Positions 1-7,689 are shown, numbered from the stretch's first letter. The stretch is 31,353 nucleotides of DNA from Actinomycetes bacterium (GCA_025464025.1 JAODBP010000014.1:1-31353); one strand, 5' to 3'. Made by a program: numbers and translations. Notes: generated by a model not told the origin, from the letters alone.

Positions 1-44
1 AGGGTGAGACGCACCTGATCTACAAGTGGAGGCCCGTGGCATGA
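1..44 (+). CDS. 3' end of a probable DUF35 (Zn-ribbon/OB-fold) protein, partial
   Basis: Only the last 13 codons are in the window, reading GETHLIYKWRPVA and ending at TGA 42-44. The stop overlaps the ATG of the next gene (ATGA at 41-44), so the two genes are translationally coupled. An aromatic/proline tail (YKWRP) suits the C-terminus of DUF35 OB-fold proteins, which commonly precede and bind Ltp/SCP-x-type thiolases; the DUF35 part of ChsH2 does this in the mycobacterial steroid operon. The reading frame and overlap are seen directly. The family assignment is an inference from 13 residues and from position. Confidence 0.5.
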   Translation, partial: GETHLIYKWRPVA

Positions 45-1249
45 GCAACAACGACGTCGCCGTCCTCGGGGTCGGCATGCACCAGTGGGGCAAGTGGGGC
101 AAGAACTTCGTCGAGTACGGCATCGACGCCGCCCTCGCCGCCCTCGACGACGCCGGAGTCGACTGGCAGGACGTGCAGTTCGTGGCCGGCGGCGAGACCG
201 TGCGCAACGGCTACCCCGGCTACGTGGCCGGCGCCACCTTCGTGCAGGCCCTGGGCTGGAACGGCGCCCGGGTCTCCTCCAGCTACGCCGCCTGCGCCTC
301 GGGCGCCACCGCCCTCGAGTCGGCCCGCACCCGGATCCTCGCCGGCATGTGCGACGTGGCCCTCGTCATCGGCGCCGACACCACCCCGAAGGGCTTCCTC
401 GCCCCCACGTCGGGCGAGCGCTGGGACGACCCCGACTGGCTGCGCTTCCGCCTCATCGGCGCCACCAACCCGGCCTACTTCGCCCTCTCGGCCCGCCGCC
501 GCATGGACCTCTACGGGGCCACGACGAGCGACTTCGCCAAGGTGAAGGTCAAGAACTCGCGCCACGGGCTCAACAACCCGTATGCCCGCTACCGCAAGGA
601 GGTGACCGAGGAGGAGATCCTCGCGTCGCCGATGGTGGCCGACCCGCTGCACCTGCTCGACATCTGCGCCACCTCCGACGGTGCCGCCGCCATCGTCCTC
701 ACCTCGCTCGACTACGCCAAGAAGAAGGGCGTCTCGAACCCGGTGCGGGTGAAGGCCATCTCGACGGTCACGCCGCAGTTCCCCAACGCGGTGCTGGAGA
801 TGCCGAACTTCGCCACCGACTCGGCCGTGGCCATGGCCGCCCCCGAGCTGACGTTCATGGACTCGATCGCCCACGCCGCCTACGAGGAGGCCGGCATCGG
901 CCCCGAGGACGTCAGCGTGGCCGAGGTCTACGACCTGTCGACCGCCCTCGAGCTCGACTGGTACGAGCACATCGGGCTGTGCAAGCAGGGTGAGGCCGAG
1001 AAGCTGCTCAACGACGGCGACACCACCCTCGGCGGGCGCGTGCCGGTCAACACGTCGGGTGGCCTGGCCTGCTTCGGCGAGGCGGTCCCGGCCCAGGCCC
1101 TGGCCCAGGTCTGCGAGATCACCTGGCAGCTCCGTGGCACCGCCGAGGGTCGCCAGGCGGTGCTTCCGAACGGCGGGGCGCCCAGCGTCGGCATCACGGC
1201 CAACAAGGGCCTGTTCGGCCACGGCTCGTCCGTCCTCCTGACCAAGTAG
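41..1249 (+). CDS. Ltp2-like thiolase-fold lipid-transfer protein / probable steroid side-chain aldolase
   Basis: This 402-aa protein has the thiolase/SCP-x fold. Nucleophile-type Cys85 lies in YAACASG, and VAEVYD (Tyr297) and NTSGG (337-341) follow. The GHP histidine of true thiolases is replaced (GEAVPA, Glu347), and no cysteine occurs in the C-terminal glycine motif NKGLFGHGSS. It is therefore unlikely to be a degradative thiolase. Mycobacterial Ltp2 is a known relative: it forms a complex with a DUF35 partner and releases propionyl-CoA from the steroid side chain by retro-aldol cleavage. I chose ATG 41 over an in-frame GTG at 26 because ATG 41 overlaps the upstream stop. The following dehydrogenase starts 2 nt after this stop. 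The family call is firm; aldolase function and the steroid substrate are inferred. Confidence 0.8.
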   Translation: MSNNDVAVLGVGMHQWGKWGKNFVEYGIDAALAALDDAGVDWQDVQFVAGGETVRNGYPGYVAGATFVQALGWNGARVSSSYAACASGATALESARTRILAGMCDVALVIGADTTPKGFLAPTSGERWDDPDWLRFRLIGATNPAYFALSARRRMDLYGATTSDFAKVKVKNSRHGLNNPYARYRKEVTEEEILASPMVADPLHLLDICATSDGAAAIVLTSLDYAKKKGVSNPVRVKAISTVTPQFPNAVLEMPNFATDSAVAMAAPELTFMDSIAHAAYEEAGIGPEDVSVAEVYDLSTALELDWYEHIGLCKQGEAEKLLNDGDTTLGGRVPVNTSGGLACFGEAVPAQALAQVCEITWQLRGTAEGRQAVLPNGGAPSVGITANKGLFGHGSSVLLTK

Positions 1250-1251
1250 CC

Positions 1252-2427
1252 ATGGACCTCACCTGGAGCGACAGCGAGCTCGCGTTCCGCGCCGAGGCGC
1301 GGACCTGGCTCGAGGCCAACCTCGCGACGTGGCGTGACGAGATCGGCGGCGAGCCGCTCTCCGGCGACACCCACGAGGGCTTCGCCCAGCACCTCGTCTG
1401 GGAGCGGATGCTCTTCGACGACGGCTGGGCCGTGGTGTCGTGGCCGAAGGAGTACGGCGGCCGCGAGGCGTCGATCTGGGAGTGGGTGATCTTCGAGGAG
1501 GAGTACTACCGAGCCGGTGGTCCCCAGCGGGTCACCCAGAACGGCATCTTCCTGCTGGCCCCGTCGATCTTCGAGTTCGGCACCAAGGAGCAGCAGGACG
1601 CCATCCTCCCCCGCATGGCTGCCGGCGAGGACCTGTGGTGCCAGGGCTGGTCCGAGCCCAACGCCGGCTCCGACCTGGCCAGCCTGAAGTCGAAGGCCCA
1701 GAAGGTCGACGGCGGCTGGATCCTCAACGGCCAGAAGACGTGGACCACCCGCGGCGCCTTCTGCTCCCACCTGTTCGGCCTGTTCCGCACCGAGCCCGAC
1801 TCGGTGCGACACAAGGGGCTCAGCTACCTGCTCGTGCCGCTCGAGACCGAGGGCATGACCGTGCGCGGCTTCAGCCGGCTCGACGGCGACGAGGGCTTCG
1901 CCGAGGTGTTCTTCGAGGACGCCTTCGTCCCCGACGAGCTGCCCTATGGGTCGCCCGTGCTGGGCGAGGTCGGCCAGGGCTGGGGCGTGGCCATGGCCAC
2001 CACCTCGTCCGAGCGCGGCCTCACCCTGCGCTCCCCCGGGCGGTTCACCGCCGCGGCCGAGCGCCTGCTCGCGCTCTGGAAGGAGCGGGGGGGCCCTGGG
2101 CTTCCGAATGCAGCAGCGCTGCGCCAGCGGATCGTCGAGGCGTGGATCAAGGCCGAGGCCTACCGGGTGCAGACGCTCCAGACGGTCACCAACACCGTCG
2201 AGGGTCGGCCGGCCGGTGCCGAGACCTCGCTCGTGAAGATCTGGTGGTCCGAGCTCGACGCCGAGCTCCACGAGGTCGCCCTCGACCTGCTCGGCCCCGA
2301 GGCCGAGCTCGAGGGGCCGTGGTCGAAGGGCTGGCAGTTCAGCCTGTCGGGCCCGATCTACGCCGGCACCAACGAGGTGCAGCGCAACATCGCCGCCGAG
2401 CGCGTCCTCGGCCTGCCCCGCCGTTAG
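1252..2427 (+). CDS. Acyl-CoA dehydrogenase, large (catalytic) subunit of a heteromeric FadE pair
   Basis: This is a 391-aa acyl-CoA dehydrogenase with the full three-domain layout: helical N-terminus, flavin-contact segment QGWSEPNAGSD (131-141), NGQKTWTT (159-166), and C-terminal YAGTNEVQRNIAAERVLGLPR. The MCAD-type catalytic Glu in 'YEGT' is Ala371 here. Glu254 in SSERG sits where IVD-type enzymes and mycobacterial steroid dehydrogenases (FadE26-type) carry the base, so it is the likely catalytic residue. A shorter dehydrogenase follows after 17 nt. This matches the alpha2beta2 steroid side-chain dehydrogenases (FadE28-FadE29, FadE26-FadE27), which introduce the alpha,beta double bond into steroid acyl-CoA. 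I cannot tell which chain length it serves. Confidence 0.88.
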   Translation: MDLTWSDSELAFRAEARTWLEANLATWRDEIGGEPLSGDTHEGFAQHLVWERMLFDDGWAVVSWPKEYGGREASIWEWVIFEEEYYRAGGPQRVTQNGIFLLAPSIFEFGTKEQQDAILPRMAAGEDLWCQGWSEPNAGSDLASLKSKAQKVDGGWILNGQKTWTTRGAFCSHLFGLFRTEPDSVRHKGLSYLLVPLETEGMTVRGFSRLDGDEGFAEVFFEDAFVPDELPYGSPVLGEVGQGWGVAMATTSSERGLTLRSPGRFTAAAERLLALWKERGGPGLPNAAALRQRIVEAWIKAEAYRVQTLQTVTNTVEGRPAGAETSLVKIWWSELDAELHEVALDLLGPEAELEGPWSKGWQFSLSGPIYAGTNEVQRNIAAERVLGLPRR

Positions 2428-2444
2428 AGACAGGGAAGTAGCGC

Positions 2445-3401
2445 ATGCAGTTCAGCTTCGACGAGGACCAGCTCAGCTTCCGCGACACCGTGCGCGACCT
2501 GCTGGCCAAGGAGTGCACGCCCGAGGTCGTCCGCCGGGCGTGGCAGGGCGACGCCCTCGAACGCGGCGTGTGGGACCAGCTCGCCGAGATGGGCGTGCTC
2601 GGCATCCTCGCCGCCGAGGACGCGGGCGGCATGGGCCTGGACGAGCGGTGGCTGGTGCTGCTGCTCGAGGAGTGCGGCTACGCCGGGCTCCCTCACCCCA
2701 TCGTCGAGACGGCCGCGGTGGCCATGCCGCTCGTCGCCGACCGGGTCGAGCCGAACGCGCTGATCACCACCGACCTCGGCGGCCCGATCGTGCCGGCCGC
2801 GGCGGACGCCGACCAGCTCCTGGTGGCCGACGGTGAGGCCGGGCTCGTGCTCGTGGCCGGACCCGACGTGGTCGTCGAGGACGTCGAGGTCGTCGACCGA
2901 GGGCGCCGTGCCGGTCGGGTCGCGTGGGAGCCGAGCGTCGTCTCCGGCGTGGCCGCTGACCGCGACCTCGCCTTCGACCGGGGCGCCTGGGGCACCGCTG
3001 CGTTCCTCGTCGGCCTGGGCCAGCGCATGCTCGACATCACCGTCGAGTACGTGAAGGAGCGGGAGCAGTTCGGCGTGCCGATCGGCTCGTTCCAGGCCGT
3101 GAAGCACCACCTCGCCGACGCCGCCCTCCAGCTCGCCTTCGCCCGGCCCGCCGTCGAACGGGCGGCGTGGTCGCTCGCCGTGGGCGACCCGAACCGCAGC
3201 CGCGACGTGTCGATGGCCAAGGCGATGGCGTCCGACGCGGTGAACCTGGTCGGCCGCAAGGCCCTCCAGTGCCACGGCGCCATCGGCTACACGGAGGAGG
3301 CCGACCTCCACCTCTTCCTCAAGCGCTCGTGGGCGCTCCAGCGCAGCTGGGGCGATGCCGACTGGCACCGCGACCGAATCGGGCAGGCGCTCGGCATCTA
3401 G
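2445..3401 (+). CDS. Acyl-CoA dehydrogenase, small (non-catalytic) subunit of the FadE pair
   Basis: At 318 aa this protein is shorter than a standard acyl-CoA dehydrogenase (about 380 aa). The N-terminal helical part (QFSFDEDQLSFRDTVRDLL) and the C-terminal bundle (YVKEREQFGVPIGSFQAVKH; QCHGAIGYTEEADLH) are preserved. The middle beta domain is shrunken and lacks the WSEPNAGSD-type flavin segment. This fits the beta subunit of mycobacterial steroid heteromers, which contributes part of the FAD site but no catalytic base. The ribosome site AGGGAAG precedes ATG 2445. It is the last gene of the operon, followed by a possible weak terminator at 3403-3421. Confidence 0.87.
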   Translation: MQFSFDEDQLSFRDTVRDLLAKECTPEVVRRAWQGDALERGVWDQLAEMGVLGILAAEDAGGMGLDERWLVLLLEECGYAGLPHPIVETAAVAMPLVADRVEPNALITTDLGGPIVPAAADADQLLVADGEAGLVLVAGPDVVVEDVEVVDRGRRAGRVAWEPSVVSGVAADRDLAFDRGAWGTAAFLVGLGQRMLDITVEYVKEREQFGVPIGSFQAVKHHLADAALQLAFARPAVERAAWSLAVGDPNRSRDVSMAKAMASDAVNLVGRKALQCHGAIGYTEEADLHLFLKRSWALQRSWGDADWHRDRIGQALGI

Positions 3402-3402
3402 C

Positions 3403-3421
3403 GCGGGTTTGCATTCCCCGC
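3403..3421 (+). terminator. Weak hairpin after the fadE pair
   Basis: GCGGG at 3403-3407 can pair with CCCGC at 3417-3421 across a 9-nt AT-rich loop, 2 nt after the fadE stop. There is no T-run. The rest of the gap to the STAS gene (3422-3530) shows no recognisable feature apart from that gene's ribosome site. Confidence 0.25.
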
Positions 3422-3530
3422 TCGCGGATCAAAACTGGTGCGGACGCCTGCTGTGCGACGAGCAAGGCAGGGGGCATGTCCGTTCGATGCGGTGCCGGTG
3501 GTCATCTCGAGCACGTGGGGAGGCTGTGCG

Positions 3531-3899
3531 GTGCAGAAGTTCGCGGTCGAGGTGCTGCACATGGACGGATCCGTCCTCGTCGTCTTGAACGGCGAGCTCG
3601 ACATCGACGGTGTCCCGGTCCTCACCGAGGCGCTGCGGCCGATCATCGCCCGCTACGACCCGGGGCAGGTCACGCTCGACTGCAGCCGGCTCACCTTCAT
3701 GGACGCCTCCGGGCTCGGCGCCCTGGTCAAGTACCTCCGTCACCGTGACCAGGTCGACGACGAGAGACCCTCGCTGCGCGGCGTCGGCCATGCCGTGATG
3801 CGGCTCCTCCAGGTGACGGGCACGAACGTCCTGTTCGACATCGAGGAGCTGGCCGCCGCCGTCCGCCACGGCGAGCCCTTCGACATCGAGGATGCCTAG
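3531..3899 (+). CDS. STAS-domain protein (anti-sigma-factor-antagonist-like)
   Basis: This 122-aa single STAS domain has beta strands FAVEVLHMDGSVLVVLNGELDIDG (given in part) followed by the phosphorylation loop LTFMDASGLGAL. Ser60 of DASGLG is the residue that SpoIIAA/RsbV-type antagonists have phosphorylated by a partner kinase. GTG 3531 is the chosen start: GGGGAGG at 3517-3523 lies 7 nt upstream and the protein then matches a normal STAS length. A GTG/ATG further upstream would add a non-homologous Arg-rich tail. No anti-sigma kinase gene is adjacent, so the partner is elsewhere. The 3' end overlaps the convergent HxlR gene by 4 nt. Confidence 0.82.
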   Translation: MQKFAVEVLHMDGSVLVVLNGELDIDGVPVLTEALRPIIARYDPGQVTLDCSRLTFMDASGLGALVKYLRHRDQVDDERPSLRGVGHAVMRLLQVTGTNVLFDIEELAAAVRHGEPFDIEDA

Positions 3900-4594
3900 C
3901 CCGGCGGACGGGCCTCGGCCATCGCCCGCGTCATGTCGGCGAACGGGCTCCACAGGAACCACCGCGGGAACGCCCGCTCGAGCGCCGGCGGGCCGACGAT
4001 GCGCACCCGCTCGGACGCCACGGCGCTGACCCAGGTGTCGAGCCCGGCGAACACCTCGGCCAACGTCGGTGTCGTCGCCGTCACGAGGAGGTCGGTCTCG
4101 AAGCCGGGGTGGTGCATGCACACCGATGCCTCGCCCCGGTCGAGCACCATCCAGATCGAGAGCCGCTTCGGTGCCGTGTGGTCGAACTGCACGACCACCC
4201 GTCCGGCTGGCAGCTCCGACGCGTCGATCCGTCGATGCATCCACCACATCAGCGTCGCCGGGTCGACGTCGTCCGGACGCATGTCGGCGAACAGCCACTG
4301 GACGGCCCACCGACCCAGGGCACCGACGACCTCTTCGAGGCTCCGACCGGCCGGGGTCAGGTGGTACTCCGACCCTCGACCCGTCGGGGACGGCTCCAGC
4401 TCGAGCACCCCCATCCGCTCCAGGTGGCGGAGGCGCTGGACGAGCAACGACCGGGAGATCCCGGGCAGGCCGCGGGCGATGTCGTTGAACCTGACGTTCC
4501 CGAGGAAGAGCTCACGCAGGATCAACGGCGTCCAGCGGTCGGCCAGCACCTCGCTCCCCATGGAGATGGGGCAGAAGCGTCCGTAGTCGGGCAC
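3896..4594 (-). CDS. HxlR-family transcriptional regulator with C-terminal SCP2-like domain
   Basis: This 232-aa protein begins with an HxlR winged helix: Cys8 in MPDYGRFCPIS, then SEVLADRWTPLILRELFLG, recognition region ISRSLLVQRLRHLERMGVLE, and wing GRGSEYHLTPAGRSLEEVV. HxlR proteins are usually 110-130 aa. The extra ~100 residues (from about 120) look like the SCP2/ligand-binding extension of some actinobacterial HxlR proteins and could bind a hydrophobic effector. It starts with GTG 4594 and shows no clear ribosome site. It is divergent from the oxidoreductase at 4702 and shares a gap holding an extended dyad, so I infer that it regulates that gene and itself. Confidence 0.88.
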   Translation of the reverse strand: MPDYGRFCPISMGSEVLADRWTPLILRELFLGNVRFNDIARGLPGISRSLLVQRLRHLERMGVLELEPSPTGRGSEYHLTPAGRSLEEVVGALGRWAVQWLFADMRPDDVDPATLMWWMHRRIDASELPAGRVVVQFDHTAPKRLSIWMVLDRGEASVCMHHPGFETDLLVTATTPTLAEVFAGLDTWVSAVASERVRIVGPPALERAFPRWFLWSPFADMTRAMAEARPPG

Positions 4595-4627
4595 CCGCGG
4601 ATGATCCCACCCCGACGCCCGCGCGTG

Positions 4628-4676
4628 TAGTCCTGGTTCCGTACCACCCGGCCGGCGGGGTATCGATCGTGGACTA
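4628..4676. promoter_or_regulatory. Candidate HxlR operator: extended imperfect dyad in divergent gap
   Basis: TAGTCC at 4628-4633 is mirrored exactly by GGACTA at 4671-4676, and GTACC at 4641-4645 by GGTAT at 4659-4663 (4 of 5 bases). Both pairs share the same centre, base 4652. HxlR proteins act as dimers on paired inverted half-sites, so this two-tier dyad between the HxlR gene and its divergent neighbour is a good candidate operator. The symmetry is seen directly; the binding is inferred. Confidence 0.5.
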
Positions 4677-4701
4677 GGTGCCGGTCCGGCCGGGGCGCAC
4701 G

Positions 4702-5853
4702 ATGCCCGACATGTCCACGACCACCGACGTCACCTCCCACACCACGACCACCGGCTCGGAGCTCGTCGCACGCGCCGCCGCCGTCGGCGCCGAGATCGCC
4801 CTCCACACCGAGCGCCACGACCGCGAGGGCACGTTCGTCACCGAGAGCTACGACTGCCTCCGGACCGCCGGGATGCTCCGCATCGCCGTGCCCACCGAGC
4901 TCGGCGGCGACGGTGCGACGATCCGCGAGATCGCGGCCGTGCAACGCGAGCTCGCCCACCACTGCGGCTCGACCGCGCTGGCCAGCGCCATGCACCAGCA
5001 CGTCACCGCCTTCACGGCGTGGCGGTACCGGCGGGGCCTGCCCGGCGCCGAGGGCGCGCTCCGCCGGGTCGCCGAGGAGGGCATCGTGCTCGTCTCGACC
5101 GGCGCCGGCGACTTCACCGACCCGCAGGGCCGCGCCGTCAAGGTCGACGGCGGCTTCCGGGTGTCGGGCCACAAGCGCGTGGCCAGCCAGGCGCCCGTCG
5201 GCACCGTGATGTCGACGATGTTCACCTTCGACGACCCCGAGCAGGGCCGGCGGGTGCTCAACATGTCGGTGCCCATGGCCGACGACGGCGTGCGGGTGCT
5301 CGACACGTGGGACGCCCTGGGCATGCGCGGCACCGGCAGCCACGACATCGTCGTCGACGACGTGTTCGTCCCCGACGAGCGGGTCCTGGCCAACCGGCCC
5401 CACGGGGTCGTCGATCCCCCGCTGCAGGTGATCTTCAGCATCGCCATGCCGATCATCTCGGCCGTCTACCTCGGCGTGGCCGAGGCCGCCTACGACGCCG
5501 CCGTCCTGGCCGTCGGCCACCGGGCCGACGACCCCGGCGTGCAGCGACAGGTCGGGCTCATGGCCCACCGGCTCCGGGTCGCCTCGTGGGCGCTCGACGG
5601 CGCCCTCGACCTCGTCGGCGACGACCCCGAGCCGTCGGCCGAGCGCTTCACCGCGGTGCTGACGGCGAAGCGCGAGGTCGCCCTGGCCGGCATCGAGGTG
5701 TGCGACCTGGCCATGGAGGTGGCCGGCGGCGGTGCCTTCGCCACGGGTTCCACGATCGAGCGGTGCTACCGCGACGTCCGCGGCGCCAAGCTCCACCCGC
5801 TCACACCCGAGGCCACCCTGGTCCACGCGGGTCGGCAGGCGTTCGCCGTGTGA
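4702..5853 (+). CDS. Acyl-CoA-dehydrogenase-family flavoprotein
   Basis: This 383-aa protein has the ACAD fold. The N-terminal helices are followed by STGAGDFTDPQG, SGHKRVASQAP, and TWDALGMRGTGSHDIVVDDVFVPDE, which is the middle-domain signature. The C-terminal bundle ends ERCYRDVRGAKLHPLTPEATL. The 'RDVRGAKLHP' ending is typical of the type-2 C-terminal domain, shared by some dehydrogenases and by DszC/HpaH-like flavin monooxygenases. Dehydrogenation or hydroxylation are therefore both possible. Start choice is uncertain: GTG 4678, ATG 4702 and ATG 4711 are all in frame and none has a good ribosome site. It is divergent from the HxlR gene and is probably its target. Confidence 0.8.
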   Translation: MPDMSTTTDVTSHTTTTGSELVARAAAVGAEIALHTERHDREGTFVTESYDCLRTAGMLRIAVPTELGGDGATIREIAAVQRELAHHCGSTALASAMHQHVTAFTAWRYRRGLPGAEGALRRVAEEGIVLVSTGAGDFTDPQGRAVKVDGGFRVSGHKRVASQAPVGTVMSTMFTFDDPEQGRRVLNMSVPMADDGVRVLDTWDALGMRGTGSHDIVVDDVFVPDERVLANRPHGVVDPPLQVIFSIAMPIISAVYLGVAEAAYDAAVLAVGHRADDPGVQRQVGLMAHRLRVASWALDGALDLVGDDPEPSAERFTAVLTAKREVALAGIEVCDLAMEVAGGGAFATGSTIERCYRDVRGAKLHPLTPEATLVHAGRQAFAV

Positions 5854-5855
5854 GG

Positions 5856-5990
5856 TCAGTCACCGGCGACGAAGTACATCCAGTCACCCGACGCCGTGAT
5901 GGCGACGCGGTAGCCGGTGTAGAGGTCGCCCTTCTGGAAGGCGGCGACCTGCTCGTCGGTGTAGACGCCCTTCAGGGCATCCCAGTCCCG
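5856..5990 (-). pseudogene. 3' remnant of a decayed gene (about 44 codons, no start)
   Basis: Minus-strand codons 5990-5856 read RDWDALKGVYTDEQ..., then YTGYRVAITASGDWMYFVAGD and stop. Third positions are almost all G or C and the residue make-up is that of a normal protein. No start codon lies in frame before the sequence runs into the P450 coding end in another frame. It therefore looks like the C-terminal end of a deleted or truncated gene. I do not recognise the family. It sits between the convergent oxidoreductase and P450 genes, in a gap where nothing else is visible. Confidence 0.45.
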
Positions 5991-6003
5991 TCGAGCTGGT
6001 GGA

Positions 6004-7176
6004 TCAGGCCGGCGTGGCGATGACCGGCAGCGAGCGGTGGCCGAGGGCCCAGAACACCGGGTTGGGCTCGGGCACGAAGCCATCGACCGGGGCGAACGAC
6101 TCGACGGCGTCGCAGAACACCTCGAGGGCGACGATGGCCTCCATGCGAGCCAGCGACGCGCCCGGGCACACGTGCGGCCCGGCGCCGAACGCCAGGTGGT
6201 CGCGGGGCTTGGGCCGGTCGACCCGGAACGCATCGGGGTCGGCGTGGACGCACTCGTCGCGGTTGGCCGAGGCCAGGCCGAACACGACCCGGTCGCCCGG
6301 CCCGACCGGGCAGCCCGTGATCGTCGTCTCGCTGAGCACGGCCCGGGCCAGGACCTGCACCGGCGAGTCGTGGCGCAGCGACTCCTCCACCACGATCGGC
6401 ACCAGCGAGCGGTCGGCCCGGACCCGGGCGTAGAGCTCGGGGTCGAGGGCCAGGGTGTGCAGCATGTTGCCGAGCAGGTTCCGGGTCGTCTCGTTGCCGG
6501 CGACGATGAGCAGGAGGACCTGGGTGCGGATGGCGTCGTCGCTCAGCAGCTCACCGTCGACGTCGGTGACGAGGAAGCGGGTGATGACGTCGTCCGGCGG
6601 GTCGGGCATCCCTCGGCGGTGGTCGATGTGGGCCTGGAGGTAGGCGGCGAACTCGGGGTGGTAGTCGGAGAGCGTCCCGGGCGCGGTCGCCGCCTGCTGG
6701 TTGGCCAGCAGCTCGTCGGACCACCGCTGGAACAGCTCGCGGTCCTCCACCGGGACGCCGAGCACGTGGGCGATGACGGCCGACGGGATGGGGTCGACGT
6801 AGCCGACGACGAGGTCGACCACCTCGGCGGCCAGCGTCTCGGCCAGCAGCATCGACGCCAGCTCGCGCACGAACGGCTCGACCGGGTTGGTGCGGTGGGG
6901 CGCCACCACGGTGTTGACGACCCGGCGGATCTTGCCGTGCCGAGGTTCCGGGACGGCCGGTAGCGGCACCTGGTCGTCGGGCAGGCCGCTCACGTCCTGG
7001 AACGAGCCCACGAAGTGCTCGACGTGCTTCAGGCCGTCGAGCACGCCGGCCGCGGTGGCGACGTAGTGGCCGGCCGCCGTCTCGACGATCCCGCCTTCGG
7101 CCCGGATGGCGGCCATCGCCGCGTAGCGCTCCTCGGAACCCGTGGTGTACGGGTCGAACTGCTTCGTGTCGGTCAT
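6004..7176 (-). CDS. Cytochrome P450
   Basis: This 390-aa soluble bacterial P450 has I-helix LLLIVAGNETTRN, K-helix EESLR (ExxR), and heme loop FGAGPHVCPG with thiolate ligand Cys337. The acid-threonine pair for O2 activation (ETT) is present. ATG 7176 is preceded by GAGAGGGGG. A longer in-frame extension upstream runs through the marR gene in another frame and is not credible. The gene follows marR by 32 nt and is presumably co-transcribed with it. Its redox partners are not in the window. The substrate is unknown, and its sequence is less CYP125-like than that of the P450 at 27455. Confidence 0.92.
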   Translation of the reverse strand: MTDTKQFDPYTTGSEERYAAMAAIRAEGGIVETAAGHYVATAAGVLDGLKHVEHFVGSFQDVSGLPDDQVPLPAVPEPRHGKIRRVVNTVVAPHRTNPVEPFVRELASMLLAETLAAEVVDLVVGYVDPIPSAVIAHVLGVPVEDRELFQRWSDELLANQQAATAPGTLSDYHPEFAAYLQAHIDHRRGMPDPPDDVITRFLVTDVDGELLSDDAIRTQVLLLIVAGNETTRNLLGNMLHTLALDPELYARVRADRSLVPIVVEESLRHDSPVQVLARAVLSETTITGCPVGPGDRVVFGLASANRDECVHADPDAFRVDRPKPRDHLAFGAGPHVCPGASLARMEAIVALEVFCDAVESFAPVDGFVPEPNPVFWALGHRSLPVIATPA

Positions 7177-7208
7177 TTGGAGATCCCCCTCTCCGCCGAC
7201 GCAGGAGG

Positions 7209-7661
7209 CTAGAGGGGTTCGCCGGCCACCGCGGCCGACAGGCGGCGGAGCTGGTCGGCCAGGTGGTGCAGGTCGTCGTCGGACCAGTCGTCGAGCGTCC
7301 GTGCCAGCTGCTTGTCGGTCGCCTTGCGGTAGCGGCGCCAGGCGTCGGCGCCCTCGTCGGTGACGGTGAGCAGCACGGCCCGGCGGTCGCTCGGGTCGGG
7401 CTGCTGGGTGACGAAGCCGGCCTCGACGAGGCGGTTGACCTCCTTGCTCACGCGCGAGGGCTCGAGCTCGAGGTGGGCCGAGACGTCGGTGAGCCGGGCC
7501 GGACCCACGCCCACGATCGCCGCCAGCGTGGCGACACCGGTGGGAAGGAGGTCGACGCCCGAGAGCTGCGCCCGGTAGCGGGCCGCGCGCCGGCTGTTGG
7601 CCACGCGCGAGATCCGGGTCAGCGCCGCGTCCACCCCGGCGAGATCGTCGGCCCTTGACAT
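7209..7661 (-). CDS. MarR-family transcriptional regulator
   Basis: This 150-aa winged-helix protein has helix LPTGVATLAAIVGVGPARLTD, recognition helix LELEPSRVSKEVNRLVEAGFV, and wing DPSDRRAVLLTVTDEG, the MarR signature. The start is set at ATG 7661 (MSRADDLAGV). Upstream in-frame codons would run antisense through the nitroreductase gene. It is the first gene of a marR-P450 operon and is divergent from the nitroreductase with only 28 bp between the start codons, so it probably controls both directions. The ligand is unknown. Confidence 0.9.
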   Translation of the reverse strand: MSRADDLAGVDAALTRISRVANSRRAARYRAQLSGVDLLPTGVATLAAIVGVGPARLTDVSAHLELEPSRVSKEVNRLVEAGFVTQQPDPSDRRAVLLTVTDEGADAWRRYRKATDKQLARTLDDWSDDDLHHLADQLRRLSAAVAGEPL

Positions 7662-7689
7662 AGTTGCATCTTGACACGAAGCTCCGGCC
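7655..7689. promoter_or_regulatory. Compact divergent marR / nitroreductase promoter
   Basis: TTGACA occurs twice in direct orientation (7655-7660 and 7671-7676), with TAGTTGCAT between the copies. For the plus strand, TTGACA 7655-7660 lies 17 bp before GAAGCT (7678-7683), a -10-like hexamer 6 nt from ATG 7690. This would make a leaderless promoter. The -35 overlaps the marR start codon, so MarR bound here could block both genes. The motifs are visible; the promoter roles are inferred. Confidence 0.4.

Noticed and set aside
20..1222. Minus-strand 400-codon frame opposite the Ltp2-like gene
   Set aside because: Same antisense artefact: no domain, skewed composition, and the sense frame has clear family motifs.
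1252..3401. The small FadE as a truncated pseudogene
   Set aside because: It is intact, has its own ribosome site, and its shortened middle domain matches the known beta subunits of heteromeric steroid dehydrogenases.
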